DNA of 64,000 nt from Alcaligenaceae bacterium (GCA_013416395.1 JACCEP010000015.1:1-64000); one strand, 5' to 3'; shown: positions 34,768 to 47,014, numbered from the stretch's first letter. A program made the numbers and translations. The notes: a model not told the origin generated them from the letters alone.

Positions 34768-36062
34768 CCATGCTAGGCATCTCTCTCATAGCGCTCATGC
34801 TCCTGTTCCTGTTTTTAGGAATGCCTGTGGCATTTTCGCTTGGCGCAGCTGGGGCAATTGGTTTGTTTTTCTATGGCGGAATGGATACGGTGCTTGGCAT
34901 TCTTGGGACTGTACCCTACCGATCAGCAGCAAGTTATGCGTTAGCCACAATACCGATGTTCATCCTGATGGCTCAGTTTATTTCTGCCTCGGGCATTGTT
35001 GATGACGTTTTCACTGCAGCACAGCGCTGGCTCGAACGCCTGCCAGGTGGGCTCGCAATAACAACTATTTTCGCCTCCGCAGCCATGGCAGCCATGTCCG
35101 GATCGAGTACAGCCTCAGCCGCAACATTATCTATGATGGCGGTACCACAGATGGTTAAACGGGGTTATTCCCGCAGTCTGGCTACCGGAGTCGTCGCTGT
35201 GGCGGGCACGCTGGCCATCATGATTCCGCCCAGCATCGCATTCGTGCTATATGGAATCATTACAGAAACGTCAATCGGTAAGTTGCTAATCGCAGGGATT
35301 ATTCCGGGGACAATCACAGCCGCCATGTACTGCATTGGCATTATTTCCTGGAGCAGAGTGTCGCCCCACAGCATGCCGCCATCGACAAATATGTATTCCT
35401 GGAAGGAGCGATTTAGCACACTACGCAACCTCTGGCCGTTCCTTATCTTGGCGGTGATTGTCGTAGGCTCAATGTACGCTGGCCTGGCCACTCCGACCGA
35501 AGCGGCCGCTTTCGGTGCCTTCGGTGCCTTTGTAATTCCGCTGCTCATGGGCCGCATGAGCAAAGACGCCTTCCAGACTTCAATCCTTAAGACGATCGAA
35601 TCAACGACCATGATTTTCGCCATCATCATCGGTGCAATGATCTTTGGCTATTTTTTGACAATTACCGAATCGACCCAAAACCTTATCCGATATATCGGAG
35701 ACTTAAACGTAAATCGGTGGGTAATCATGGGGCTGATCGTTGTGCTCTATCTGCTGCTGGGCTGCATTATGGATCAGGTCGCCATCATTCTGGTGACATT
35801 GCCGCTGGTATTTCCTCTCGTGACGAGCCTGGGGTTTGATCCGATCTGGTTTGGCGTCATCTGCACAAAGACGGCTGAAATTGGCATGGCAACGCCACCC
35901 GTCGGTATGAATGCCTACGTGGTGAGTGCAACCACAAAGGTTCCACTAGAAGAAGTATTTCGCGGTGCCGCTCCCCTTATTGGGATCGACCTACTGACTC
36001 TGCTGCTATTGCTGGCGTTCCCGGCGTTGTCTACCTGGCTACCGTCCACCATGATCCAATAG
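34764..36062 (+). CDS. TRAP transporter large permease (DctM family), cluster 2
   Basis: 432 residues with about 12 membrane segments. Motifs include LFLGMPVAFSLGAAG, AAMSGSSTASAATLSMMAVPQM, IPPSIAFVLYGIITETSIGKLLIAG and ATPPVGMNAYVVSA. It is translationally coupled to dctQ and followed after 12 bp by the CoA-transferase gene, so uptake and CoA activation of the substrate are probably produced together. Confidence 0.93.
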   Translation: MTMLGISLIALMLLFLFLGMPVAFSLGAAGAIGLFFYGGMDTVLGILGTVPYRSAASYALATIPMFILMAQFISASGIVDDVFTAAQRWLERLPGGLAITTIFASAAMAAMSGSSTASAATLSMMAVPQMVKRGYSRSLATGVVAVAGTLAIMIPPSIAFVLYGIITETSIGKLLIAGIIPGTITAAMYCIGIISWSRVSPHSMPPSTNMYSWKERFSTLRNLWPFLILAVIVVGSMYAGLATPTEAAAFGAFGAFVIPLLMGRMSKDAFQTSILKTIESTTMIFAIIIGAMIFGYFLTITESTQNLIRYIGDLNVNRWVIMGLIVVLYLLLGCIMDQVAIILVTLPLVFPLVTSLGFDPIWFGVICTKTAEIGMATPPVGMNAYVVSATTKVPLEEVFRGAAPLIGIDLLTLLLLLAFPALSTWLPSTMIQ

Positions 36063-36074
36063 GAGAAATCAACT

Positions 36075-37331
36075 GTGTCTCAACTGCCTGATGACCGCCA
36101 CGTTCTACAAACGGAGGACGGCTTTTCGAATCCACTTGAAGGTATCCATGTTCTCGATTTGAGTCACGTCCAGGCTGGCCCGATATGCGGCATGATGTTG
36201 GCGGATATGGGTGCTGAAGTGATCAAGGTTGAAGCTTTGTCGGGCGATATGTATCGTCACCCCATAGAAGGTGCTTATTTTCAGAACTTTAACCGCAACA
36301 AACGTGACATTGCGCTTGACCTCAAGTCTGCGGAAGGCCGGCAGATCGCGCTCAAGCTGGCTGAGAGAGCCGACATCCTGCTCGAAAACTATCTGCCCGG
36401 GGCATTGCAGCGACTTGGTCTGGGATATGAAACCGTGCGCAAAGCAAACCCGTCTATTATTTATGGGTCTATTTCAGGCTTCGGGCAGACGGGGCCCTGG
36501 CGCACACGTCCTGCTTTTGACCCGATAGTACAAGCCATTTCGGGCTGCATGGACGCCACAGGCGAACCTGGCCGGCCGCCTGTGCGTACCCGTGCGGCCA
36601 TGATTGACTATTGCTCGGGTACCACAATGGCTTTTGCCATTGCTGCAGCGCTCGTCCGACGTGCAAGAACGGGAGCTGGGGAACACATTGACATTGCGCT
36701 AATGGATATCGCCTTGTATGCGATGAGCCCATACGTGACGCATTTCCGCAAACGTGGAAGGGTCTTTCCCCGCACTGGTTCCGCACATCCTGCAGTCGTG
36801 CCGAATCAGAACTTCAAGGTTTGTGATGGCTACATCTATATAGCTGCCACCTCTGATCAGATGTGGGAAAACCTCTGCCGTGTTCTCCATCTCGAGCAGA
36901 TCGGGGCGGATTCTCGGTTCAAATCCCGAGCCCTCCGTACACAGAATTCCGCAGTGCTCATCAAGGCCATCAGCCCGGCGATTGAAGCGCTGGAGGGGCG
37001 AGAACTTGAAGCTCAGTTGCTCGAAGCGGGCGTGCCCTGTGGCAGGGTGCGCTCAGTGGCCGAGCTTTTTGATGATGCGTATATCGAAACGCGCGGCATG
37101 CTTGAGCAATCCATACACCCCGATTTGGGAGTGCTGGAAACCTTCAAAACCCCTATACGCTTGTCGGGCAAGTCTTCCCCATTGCGCAATCGCGCTCCAT
37201 TGCTTGGCGAGCACACGGATGAAATCCTGCTCGAGTTGGGCTACAGCACCGAAAAGATCGAAGAAATGCTCACAAAGGGCGTGATCATGGGCCCTCTGGG
37301 AACCGCAAAATCTGGAAAACCTGCACCATGA
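36075..37331 (+). CDS. CoA transferase, CaiB/BaiF (family III)
   Basis: A 418-residue enzyme with a GTG start and AGGAG 9 bp upstream. VLDLSHVQAGPICGMMLADMGAEVIKVE and NRNKRDIALDLKSAEG are the family III N-terminal signatures. The catalytic Asp is probably that in RAAMIDYCSGTTMAF. GEHTDEILLELGYS is the typical C-terminus. It moves CoA from a donor such as succinyl-CoA to the imported acid. Substrate not predictable; the two enoyl-CoA hydratases suggest subsequent beta-oxidation-type steps. Confidence 0.9.
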   Translation: MSQLPDDRHVLQTEDGFSNPLEGIHVLDLSHVQAGPICGMMLADMGAEVIKVEALSGDMYRHPIEGAYFQNFNRNKRDIALDLKSAEGRQIALKLAERADILLENYLPGALQRLGLGYETVRKANPSIIYGSISGFGQTGPWRTRPAFDPIVQAISGCMDATGEPGRPPVRTRAAMIDYCSGTTMAFAIAAALVRRARTGAGEHIDIALMDIALYAMSPYVTHFRKRGRVFPRTGSAHPAVVPNQNFKVCDGYIYIAATSDQMWENLCRVLHLEQIGADSRFKSRALRTQNSAVLIKAISPAIEALEGRELEAQLLEAGVPCGRVRSVAELFDDAYIETRGMLEQSIHPDLGVLETFKTPIRLSGKSSPLRNRAPLLGEHTDEILLELGYSTEKIEEMLTKGVIMGPLGTAKSGKPAP

Positions 37332-37338
37332 GGACGTC

Positions 37339-38127
37339 ATGAACGAAAAAAGCGTAATTCTAAGCAAAGACGGGCATGTTGGATTGTTGACTCTTAATCG
37401 GCCAGAAAAATTAAATGCCATTGATCAAAGCATGCGGGTTGAGCTCTCTCAAGCTTTACAGGCTGCACAAGACGATAATGGTACGCGCGTTCTGATTATT
37501 ACCGGTGCAGGCAAAGGTTTTTGCTCCGGCGCCGATCTGTCACAACGAAAGGCTGCTCACGCTGGACAAGAACCTGGAAGGCAGGAAAAATTACGCCTGG
37601 TTGGCGAATTCATTCTGGCATTTGAAAATATCAATAAGCCAGTAATCGCCGCTGTCAACGGCGTCGCAGCTGGGGTTGGGCTATCGTTAGCCCTTGCCTG
37701 TGATCTGCGCATCGCTAGCACACTGGCGCGCTTTAGCGCCATCTGGACCAAACGTGGTTTGATCCCCGATGGCGGTGCAACCTTGCTGCTGCCATCAATC
37801 GTGGGGCTAGAGAAAGCGCTGGAGCTCACACTGACAGCTGATGTGCTGGACGCGGCCGAAGCTGAGCGGATCAAACTTGTTTCTCGTGTCGTATCTGCCG
37901 AGAACTTATTGGAAGAAACGATGCGGCTCGCCCGACACATTGCTTCACTTCCACCAATAGCAATCGAACTGACCAAGCGCGTCATGCTGCAAAAGGCCAG
38001 GGAACAGACGAAAGCTCAGCTATTGTTCGAAACCTACGCCCAAAATCTGTGCAGGGAGACAAACGACCACCGTGAGGCGGTCAAGGCCTTTCTTGAAAAG
38101 CGCGACGCTATCTTCACAGGTACGTGA
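37339..38127 (+). CDS. Enoyl-CoA hydratase/isomerase family protein
   Basis: A 262-residue crotonase-fold protein. VGLLTLNRPEKLNAID near the start, ITGAGKGFCSGADLSQ (oxyanion hole) and AAVNGVAAGVGLSLALACDLRIAS (oxyanion hole Gly) are diagnostic. The final segment REAVKAFLEKRDAIF is typical. It starts 7 bp after the CoA-transferase stop, so it belongs to the same operon. Confidence 0.9.
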   Translation: MNEKSVILSKDGHVGLLTLNRPEKLNAIDQSMRVELSQALQAAQDDNGTRVLIITGAGKGFCSGADLSQRKAAHAGQEPGRQEKLRLVGEFILAFENINKPVIAAVNGVAAGVGLSLALACDLRIASTLARFSAIWTKRGLIPDGGATLLLPSIVGLEKALELTLTADVLDAAEAERIKLVSRVVSAENLLEETMRLARHIASLPPIAIELTKRVMLQKAREQTKAQLLFETYAQNLCRETNDHREAVKAFLEKRDAIFTGT

Positions 38128-38170
38128 TGGGTTTCAGATGCCGTGCCCGACGGAATGCAATGGCCCACGT

Positions 38171-38968
38171 TCACCGATGTTCAAAGCGTGGTGGGCGCTT
38201 TTCAGTAAAAGCCAGAACTGCTTCGTGCTGATCATGCGTACTTTGCACCAATGCCTGGGCGCTGGCAGCGAAATCCAAGGCGACAGGAAGCGTCATCTGG
38301 TGCGAATCTCGAAATAGACGTTTGGTTAGCCTTAGCGAATGCGTGGGATGACTTGCGATCCTTCTGGCCATTGCCAGTGCCTCGTCCATGAGCGCGTCAT
38401 CATCAACAAGCTTTGACACCAGCCCAATTCGCGCTGCTTCCTGTGCATCGATGAAATCTGCAGTAAATGCCATTTCATACGCTTTGGATGTTCCAACTGC
38501 ACGCGGCAAGAACCAGGCTCCTCCATCGCCAGGTATAAGGCCAACACGCAAAAAATTTTCTGCAAACTTCGCACTCCGCGCAGCAATACGAATATCGCAC
38601 ATTAATGAAAGATCACAACCAGCCCCAGTAGCGGCACCGTTCACTGCAGCAATCGTCGGCACTTCCAGGTTATACATAGCCAAAGGAATTCGCTGTATTC
38701 CAGACTCGTAATCGCGCCTGGTTTCCGCCGGAGTCCGATCGCGCTCAACTCCTCGCTTCTTCATATCCTTGACGTTTCCTCCCGAACAAAAACCCTTGCC
38801 GGAGCCCGTAACGATGACACAGCGAATCGAAAGATCCTCATTGATGCGATGCGCATGGTCTACGATTTCGTCAACCATACGTGCCGAAATGGCATTTCGC
38901 GTTTCTGGCTCATTAAGCGTCAGGATGACGACACCTGCATCGCACTGATAAAGGACTGAATCGGGCAT
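38171..38968 (-). CDS. Enoyl-CoA hydratase/isomerase family protein
   Basis: 265 residues from the ATG at 38968, chosen because GAGG lies 9 bp upstream; another ATG at 38983 is possible. VVILTLNEPETRNAISARM, VTGSGKGFCSGGNVKDM and AAVNGAATGAGCDLSLMCDIRIA are the crotonase signatures. It converges with the other hydratase, 43 bp away. It shares only moderate similarity with that paralogue, so the two probably act on different intermediates. It follows the dctP gene on the - strand. Confidence 0.9.
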   Translation of the reverse strand: MPDSVLYQCDAGVVILTLNEPETRNAISARMVDEIVDHAHRINEDLSIRCVIVTGSGKGFCSGGNVKDMKKRGVERDRTPAETRRDYESGIQRIPLAMYNLEVPTIAAVNGAATGAGCDLSLMCDIRIAARSAKFAENFLRVGLIPGDGGAWFLPRAVGTSKAYEMAFTADFIDAQEAARIGLVSKLVDDDALMDEALAMARRIASHPTHSLRLTKRLFRDSHQMTLPVALDFAASAQALVQSTHDQHEAVLAFTEKRPPRFEHR

Positions 38969-39093
38969 GTTGAAAAGCCTCATAAGCGGTTGTTATGGCA
39001 ATAACGACTCACGGGTTCTTATGCCATCTACGTTTCGACGAGAAAAATCAATTTCGAAACCAACGATCAACAACCCGAATACCGAATACAAAT

Positions 39094-40137
39094 TTATTTG
39101 ACGACGCGTGCAACCTCAGACTTGTACTGTGTAACAACGTTGCGTATTTTTGTGAACCCGCGTTTTTCCATTTCGGCGATATATTCGTCGGTCAGGCCGT
39201 CGAGTTTTTGCGCCCATGTTTTCTGCTGCTCTGGCGTCAAGTCGTAGATCTGGATGCCCTGCTCTTTGAACTCTTTGCGTACAGTGTCCTGTTGCTGATC
39301 CCAACTGACCCCAGCAATATTCGCAATATCATGAGACGCTTTTTCAATTGCCGCCTGATATTCTTTTGGCAGTTTTTCCCAGGTTTTCTGGTTAATAATC
39401 ATTGCGTCGGGGTAGCCACCTGCTCGCATACCAAAGGTAATATACTTAAGCAGATCATTTAGATGGTAGGCTTTGATGCTGGGGTAGTTGAAGACTACGC
39501 CATTTACGACACCACGCTGTACCGCCTCGTAGGTTTCCGACGCAGGGATGCTTACGGGAATAATGCCGTAGCGCTTTGCAATGTTGTCGAACAGGCCGCC
39601 GGCGGTTTTGAGCTTTAGACCGGACATATCCTCCAATTTACGAACTGGCTTATCTGTCGTTGCAACGTTGTAACTCCCAGTTGTGTTGCCCTCAAGCGCA
39701 TGGACACCATATTGCTTGAACTCTTCCTGAAGCTCAGGGACATTTTCCAGCATCCATTGATAAATGGTGGAGCCCTCTGTTCCGGTTGTCCAAAGCGGCA
39801 GGACGATAGTATTGTTATAAGGCAACTGACCGGCAAAGTAAGTAATATGAATCTGGCAAATATCGGCGATTCCTCTGCCGCATACAGATAGCATGTCTTT
39901 GGCCTTGCCCAATTGTTCAGCGGGAAAGTAAGAAACCTCAACCTTTTTACCCAAAGACTTTTCAATTTCAGCTATAAACTTCTCGGCCAGAACCTCCGAA
40001 GGATGGCCCATTGGAAACGGGCTGGCAAATTTCAGTTTTATGGTTTCGGCTGCATGAGTTTGCCCAACAGCCGCGAACAACAAGCCTGTGGTCGCCAGGG
40101 CAGTAAGCAAAGTCGAGAGCTTTAAAAACGTACGCAT
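39094..40137 (-). CDS. TRAP transporter substrate-binding protein (DctP family), cluster 2
   Basis: 347 residues from the ATG at 40137, with GGAG 8 bp upstream. Signal peptide KLSTLLTALATTGLLFAA with cleavage near THAAE. LKFASPFPMGHPSEVLAEKF and VRKLEDMSGLKLKTAG plus YEAVQRGVVNGVVFNYPSIK are the DctP lobes. It reads towards the - strand hydratase. It is probably the binding protein for the DctQM pair at 34216-36062, although it lies 3 kb away in the opposite orientation. Confidence 0.9.
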   Translation of the reverse strand: MRTFLKLSTLLTALATTGLLFAAVGQTHAAETIKLKFASPFPMGHPSEVLAEKFIAEIEKSLGKKVEVSYFPAEQLGKAKDMLSVCGRGIADICQIHITYFAGQLPYNNTIVLPLWTTGTEGSTIYQWMLENVPELQEEFKQYGVHALEGNTTGSYNVATTDKPVRKLEDMSGLKLKTAGGLFDNIAKRYGIIPVSIPASETYEAVQRGVVNGVVFNYPSIKAYHLNDLLKYITFGMRAGGYPDAMIINQKTWEKLPKEYQAAIEKASHDIANIAGVSWDQQQDTVRKEFKEQGIQIYDLTPEQQKTWAQKLDGLTDEYIAEMEKRGFTKIRNVVTQYKSEVARVVK

Positions 40138-40304
40138 AGCACTGTCTCCAATTTTTCCCGTGCCGACCATACGGCGATTTGGCACGGATTTTCTGAAAGC
40201 TCAGTTTTGGGCGAGTTATCGTCGTTTCCAAACCCCGCTGCCAACGAGCTGGTAGGGATACACAACAATTATTCTCTGTCCGTCTTTTGACCGCCATACG
40301 ATTG

Positions 40305-40319
40305 TTTCGGTATTCGAAA
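40305..40319. promoter_or_regulatory. Candidate IclR-family operator upstream of dctP (cluster 2)
   Basis: TTTCGGTATTCGAAA has 5-bp perfect arms and differs at only a few central bases from TTTCGTATAACGAAA in the 34060-34078 site. It is about 170 bp upstream of the dctP ATG. Shared control of both halves of the cluster by the IclR protein at 33076 is inferred. Confidence 0.5.
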
Positions 40320-40342
40320 TTGTGTTCGCCCCGCCGATATCG

Positions 40343-40537
40343 TCACCACGTTTGCCAGCGTTGCATATGCTTCAACATATGAATCTTCTCGTTCGGCGGC
40401 TTACTATCCTCTATAATTTCGGTTTTACGCGTGTCGGCCCATAGCACGGCCTCCCGTCTGGTTGAGTACACCTTGCTGTCACGGACATCTTTGGGCTTGA
40501 ACCAGACGCGATACCCGGGCTGGTCACACCAACCCAC
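40343..40537 (-). pseudogene. Possible N-terminal fragment of a phage-type integrase
   Basis: A 64-residue frame: GYRVWFKPKDVRDSKVYSTR followed by REAVLWADTRKTEI. This pattern (GYR-V, SK-F-TR-EA--WA---E-EI) is typical of the arm-binding N-terminal domain of tyrosine integrases. No core or catalytic domain follows. The fragment ends just before dapC. It could also be a small orphan protein; the assignment is by eye only. Confidence 0.35.
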
Positions 40538-40557
40538 AGCAGCACCCGACGGCCACC

Positions 40558-41757
40558 ATGAACCCTCGTCTACGCGCCTTGCACCCCTACCCGTTTGCCA
40601 AACTTCGGGAGCTGCTTGCGCAAGCAGGCTCGCCGCCCGCTGGGCGAGACGCCATCAATCTTTCGATTGGCGAACCACGGCACGCTACGCCTTCCCTTAT
40701 TACAGACGCGCTTAAAAACGCCACCGCCGGGCTGGCGGCATACCCGCCCACCAAAGGCGATGCTGCCTTACGTCTTACCATCGCCAGCTGGCTGGCAAAA
40801 CGCTACGGCATACCGCAACCAGACTCTGACACGCAGGTGCTGCCGGTGCTGGGTTCTCGCGAGGCGTTGTTTGCCTTTGCCCAAACTGTCATCGACCCTG
40901 GCGCGGGCGCTCTGGTGGTATGCCCTAACCCGTTTTATCAAATATACGAAGGCGCAGCGCTACTGGCTGGCGCTACGCCTTATTACGTCAATGCCGATGC
41001 CGCTCACGGTTTTGGCTGTGACTGGGCCAGTGTTCCCGCCGACGTGTGGCGCAACACGGCTCTGCTGTATGTATGTTCACCCGGTAATCCCGCAGGCAAT
41101 GTCATGTCGCTCGATGACTGGCGTACGCTGTTCACGCTCTCCGATGAGTTTGGCTTCGTCATTGCTTCTGACGAATGCTATTCTGAAATTTATCTCGACG
41201 AAGAGTGCGCGCCACTTGGCGGCCTTGAAGCGGCCAGCAAGCTGGGGCGCACTAACTACCGCAACCTGGTGTGCTTTTCCAGCCTGTCAAAACGCTCCAA
41301 TGTGCCCGGTCTGCGTTCTGGCTTTGTGGCGGGCGACGCGCAACTGATTGAAGCATTTTTGCTGTATCGCACCTACCATGGCAGTGCTATGAGCGCCGTG
41401 GTGTCTGCCGCCAGTGTGGCGGCCTGGGGCGATGAAGACCATGTTGTTGAAAACCGTCGGCTTTATCGCGCAAAATTCGATGCCGTGCTGCCCCTGCTAA
41501 GCCCCGCACTTGATGTTACCCGACCTGACGCCTCATTTTATTTATGGGCGGCGACACCCGGCAGCGACACCGAGTTTGTGCGTCAGTTGTACGCCGCTAC
41601 CGGCGTCACTGCCCTGCCCGGCAGCTTTCTTGGGCGCGAGGCGCAGGGTGTCAACCCCGGCGTGGGCCGCGTCCGTATTGCGCTCGTGGCGCCATTGGCA
41701 CAGTGTGTCGAAGCGGCCGAACGTATTGCTTTCTTTGTGCACCAAAACCGTGCGTAG
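40558..41757 (+). CDS. dapC: Succinyldiaminopimelate transaminase DapC
   Basis: A 399-residue class I/II aminotransferase. The start MNPRLRALHPYPFAKLRELL and NLSIGEPRHATP are typical of betaproteobacterial DapC. VLGSREALFAF, PGNPAGNVMSLDDW and the PLP lysine in FSSLSKRSNVPGLRSGF follow. It converts N-succinyl-2-amino-6-oxopimelate to N-succinyl-L,L-diaminopimelate with glutamate. It begins the dapC-dapD-dapE run for lysine and peptidoglycan precursor synthesis. Confidence 0.92.
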   Translation: MNPRLRALHPYPFAKLRELLAQAGSPPAGRDAINLSIGEPRHATPSLITDALKNATAGLAAYPPTKGDAALRLTIASWLAKRYGIPQPDSDTQVLPVLGSREALFAFAQTVIDPGAGALVVCPNPFYQIYEGAALLAGATPYYVNADAAHGFGCDWASVPADVWRNTALLYVCSPGNPAGNVMSLDDWRTLFTLSDEFGFVIASDECYSEIYLDEECAPLGGLEAASKLGRTNYRNLVCFSSLSKRSNVPGLRSGFVAGDAQLIEAFLLYRTYHGSAMSAVVSAASVAAWGDEDHVVENRRLYRAKFDAVLPLLSPALDVTRPDASFYLWAATPGSDTEFVRQLYAATGVTALPGSFLGREAQGVNPGVGRVRIALVAPLAQCVEAAERIAFFVHQNRA

Positions 41758-41865
41758 TACGGGCCATAAAGCCCCTGCGCCAATCCGCTGGCAGCCCGCG
41801 TGCAGACAAAATCTGTCGTCGCAGGCGACCAGCCCTTTTTCTTAACATTTATGCAGCATCTGCCT

Positions 41866-42687
41866 ATGAAATCTGACTTGCAAAGCATCATCGAAACCGC
41901 GTGGGATATTCGCAACGAGCTAACCCCTGTATCCGGCCACGCCGACATCTATCACGCCGTCCAGGAAACACTGGTCGCGCTGGATCGCGGAAAGCTTCGC
42001 GTAGCTGAAAAGCGCGAAGGTGACTGGGTTGTGCATCAGTGGGTTAAAAAGGCCGTCTTGCTGTCGTTCAGGCTGCAAAAAAACGGCGTAACAGGCTCCG
42101 GCCCCCTGCAGTTCTACGATAAAGTGCCGACCAAGTTTGAGGCCTATACTGCGCAACAGTTTGCCGACGAAGGCTTTCGTGTTGTGCCGCCGGCAGTCGC
42201 CCGGCGCGGCGCATATATTGGCAAAAATGTGGTGCTCATGCCGTCGTACATCAATATTGGCGCCTACGTCGACGACGGTTCCATGATTGACACCTGGGCC
42301 ACAGTGGGTTCGTGCGCACAGATCGGTAAAAACGTTCATTTGTCTGGTGGTGTTGGCATAGGCGGCGTACTAGAGCCGCTGCAGGCCAACCCCACCATTA
42401 TCGAAGACAACTGCTTTATCGGTGCCCGCTCTGAAGTGGTAGAAGGCGTAATCGTTGAAGAAAACTCCGTGCTCGCCATGGGGGTGTTTTTATCCCAAAG
42501 TACCAAAATCTACGATCGTGAAACCGGTGTCATTACCTATGGGCGCGTGCCTTCGGGGTCGGTCGTAGTACCAGGCTCACTACCTGCTGCCGACGGTTCG
42601 CATAGTCTGGCCTGCGCCGTTATCGTAAAACGCGTCGATGCGAAAACCCGTGCCAAAACCAGTATTAATGATTTGTTGAGGGCTTAA
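41866..42687 (+). CDS. dapD: Tetrahydrodipicolinate N-succinyltransferase DapD
   Basis: 273 residues from the ATG at 41866; longer in-frame starts do not fit the family. N-terminal [15 protein letters not shown], then FQLQK-type [10 protein letters not shown], followed by the left-handed beta-helix with hexapeptide repeats ([39 protein letters not shown]). It succinylates tetrahydrodipicolinate with succinyl-CoA. Its TAA overlaps the dapE ATG (TAATG). Confidence 0.95.
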   Translation: MKSDLQSIIETAWDIRNELTPVSGHADIYHAVQETLVALDRGKLRVAEKREGDWVVHQWVKKAVLLSFRLQKNGVTGSGPLQFYDKVPTKFEAYTAQQFADEGFRVVPPAVARRGAYIGKNVVLMPSYINIGAYVDDGSMIDTWATVGSCAQIGKNVHLSGGVGIGGVLEPLQANPTIIEDNCFIGARSEVVEGVIVEENSVLAMGVFLSQSTKIYDRETGVITYGRVPSGSVVVPGSLPAADGSHSLACAVIVKRVDAKTRAKTSINDLLRA

Positions 42688-43826
42688 TGTCTGATTCTGC
42701 TGTACTTGACCTGGCCCGCGACCTGATCGCCCGGCCGTCTGTCACCCCCGACGACCAAGGTTGCCAGGCGCTGCTGATCCAACGCCTGGAAGCCATGGGC
42801 TTTGAGTGTGAAACACTGATTTTTGACGATGTCACCAATTTGTGGGCACGGCGCGGCCACACCAGCCCACTGCTGGTGTTTGCAGGCCATACTGACGTAG
42901 TCCCCCCGGGGCCACTCGATCGTTGGCGTAGCGATCCTTTCGTGCCCACTGAGCGCGATGGTGTGCTTTATGGACGCGGCGCAGCTGATATGAAAAGCTC
43001 AATTGCCGCGTTCGTTGTGGCCGTTGAAGAATTCGTAGCCAGCCACGCTGACCACACCGGCTCGATTGCCTTACTGATCACGTCTGATGAAGAAGGCCCC
43101 TCAATCAACGGCACGATCAAGGTCTGTGAAACGCTGACGCGCCGCGGCACACGGTTCGATTACTGCATTGTTGGTGAACCCACCTCATCTGAAACGCTGG
43201 GCGATACCGTCAAAAACGGCAGGCGGGGTTCATTGTCGGGCCAACTGGTGGTCAAGGGAAAGCAAGGGCATGTGGCTTACCCGCATTTGGCACGTAACCC
43301 CATCCACATGCTGGCCCCTGCCCTGGCTGAGCTCGCTGCGCAAACCTGGGATGAAGGCAATGCGTACTTTCCGGCCACTACGTTTCAGGTGTCCAATTTA
43401 CACTCGGGTACCGGAGCAACCAATGTGGTGCCCGGTACGGCGACCATAGACTTCAACTTCCGTTTTTCAACGGCCAGCAAGCCTGAAACGCTAAAACAAA
43501 GCACGGAAGCAATTTTAAGCAAGCATAATCTGGACTATGATCTGGTCTGGACGCTGGGCGGTGAGCCATTTTTAACGCCTCCGGGTGAACTCAGCGCGGC
43601 ACTGACTCAGGCCATTCTCGAAGAAACCGGCGTGCAGACGCAGCTGTCCACGACAGGCGGCACGTCTGACGGGCGTTTTATTGCACGTATGTGCCCGCAG
43701 GTTGTCGAGTTTGGCCCCATCAATGCCAGCATTCATCAAATAAACGAACACGTTCGGGTCGATACCCTCGAACCTCTCAAAAACATTTACCGACGCACGC
43801 TGCAACACCTCTTGGGCGTGCGCTAA
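42687..43826 (+). CDS. dapE: Succinyl-diaminopimelate desuccinylase DapE
   Basis: A 379-residue M20 metallohydrolase. Zinc-ligand motifs: [36 protein letters not shown] (catalytic Glu and ligand Glu) and a C-terminal [18 protein letters not shown] is the conserved substrate-binding segment. It releases succinate to give L,L-diaminopimelate. Translationally coupled to dapD. Confidence 0.96.
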   Translation: MSDSAVLDLARDLIARPSVTPDDQGCQALLIQRLEAMGFECETLIFDDVTNLWARRGHTSPLLVFAGHTDVVPPGPLDRWRSDPFVPTERDGVLYGRGAADMKSSIAAFVVAVEEFVASHADHTGSIALLITSDEEGPSINGTIKVCETLTRRGTRFDYCIVGEPTSSETLGDTVKNGRRGSLSGQLVVKGKQGHVAYPHLARNPIHMLAPALAELAAQTWDEGNAYFPATTFQVSNLHSGTGATNVVPGTATIDFNFRFSTASKPETLKQSTEAILSKHNLDYDLVWTLGGEPFLTPPGELSAALTQAILEETGVQTQLSTTGGTSDGRFIARMCPQVVEFGPINASIHQINEHVRVDTLEPLKNIYRRTLQHLLGVR

Positions 43827-43840
43827 TTATTGGAACCAAC

Positions 43841-44733
43841 ATGCACGATTCCGCTTACCAGGCACTTTTGACGCTGCGTGATCTTTTGCGGTACGCCGTC
43901 AGTCAGTTCAACGTCGCCCGGCTGTCGTTTGGCCACGGCAGTGATAACGCCTGGGACGAGGCGGCTTACTTGCTGCTACACACACTCAACCTACCGCTCG
44001 ATACGCTAGAACCATTTCTTGATGCACGGGTACTGCCCGAAGAGCGCGAGCGCTTTCTCAAGCTGCTCGATCGCCGCATCAATGAGCGTATTCCGGCGGC
44101 CTATCTTACGGGTGAGGCCTGGCTGCAGGGGCACCGTTTTGTGGTCAATTCCAGCGTTATCATTCCACGCTCCCCCATTTCAGAGCTGCTTGCAGAAGGT
44201 TTGAGCCCGTGGGTGCCCGATGCCGACAATGTCGATTACGTGCTTGATCTGTGCACGGGTTCGGGTTGTCTGGCCGTTTTGTCAGCGCTGGCCTTTCCCA
44301 ATGCCCAGGTCGATGCTGTCGATCTGTCTGAACGTGCGCTTGAGGTGGCCGACCAGAACATTGAACTGTCAGGTCTAGATGGCCGCATCACCACGCATTG
44401 CAGCGATCTCTTTGATCAGTTGCCCCAATGCGAGTACAACCTCATTGTCTGCAACCCGCCGTATGTCAACACGCAGTCTATGGAAAACCTGCCGGCGGAG
44501 TATAGGCATGAGCCTACCGAGGCATTGGCTGGGGGTGAGGACGGCATGGAGCTGATCCGACGCCTTCTTGTCCAGGTGACCGATTACCTGGCACCGGACG
44601 GCGTGCTGGTACTGGAAATCGGCAATGAGTATGAAAACTTCGTGGCTGCTTTCCCGCATCTGGAGCCTATTTGGCTTAGTACGGCCAACGCAGAAGACCA
44701 AATTCTGCTGCTAACGCGGGATCAATTAGAGTC

Positions 44734-44737
<4 letters not shown>
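43841..44737 (+). CDS. prmB: 50S ribosomal protein L3 glutamine methyltransferase PrmB
   Basis: 298 residues from the ATG at 43841. RRINERIPAAYLTGEAWLQG and VIIPRSPISELL are typical of PrmB; the SAM motif is VLDLCTGSGCLAVL and the catalytic loop LIVCNPPYVN. It methylates a glutamine of ribosomal protein L3. Its stop overlaps the GTG of the ABC-F gene by 4 bp. Confidence 0.94.
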
Positions 44738-46683
<1,946 letters not shown>

Positions 46684-46768
46684 GGGTTGCTGGCGCCGTC
46701 GCGCCCGCGATCATTCTGGCTTCAACTGCTAGTTTTTCTTGACCCGTATAGCGGCCCACCTTATTATT

Positions 46769-46787
46769 GCGAATAATTCGTATTCGC
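46769..46787 (+). promoter_or_regulatory. Possible Fur box upstream of the iron-uptake genes
   Basis: GCGAATAATTCGTATTCGC is an AT-rich palindrome with perfect 7-bp arms (GCGAATA / TATTCGC). Size and composition suit a Fur site, and the downstream genes are iron-related, but agreement with the 19-bp GATAAT consensus is only about half. Confidence 0.45.
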
Positions 46788-47014
46788 ATATAAATAAGGG
46801 TACGAAGATGTTTAGAATTTCACTACATTTCTAAAACCTCTTTTTAAATATATTCGCTATTTGGCTACAACGAGAAGCTAAACGGTAGGCCCGTGCACCG
46901 ACTTTAAAATGTACCAATCCCCGCGCCGCATCGGCCTGCCTATTCTGCGCACCCAGCCGCACTATGCACCTGCGTACACCGTAGCGAGGTAATCGTCGCC
47001 AACAAATCAATGCG

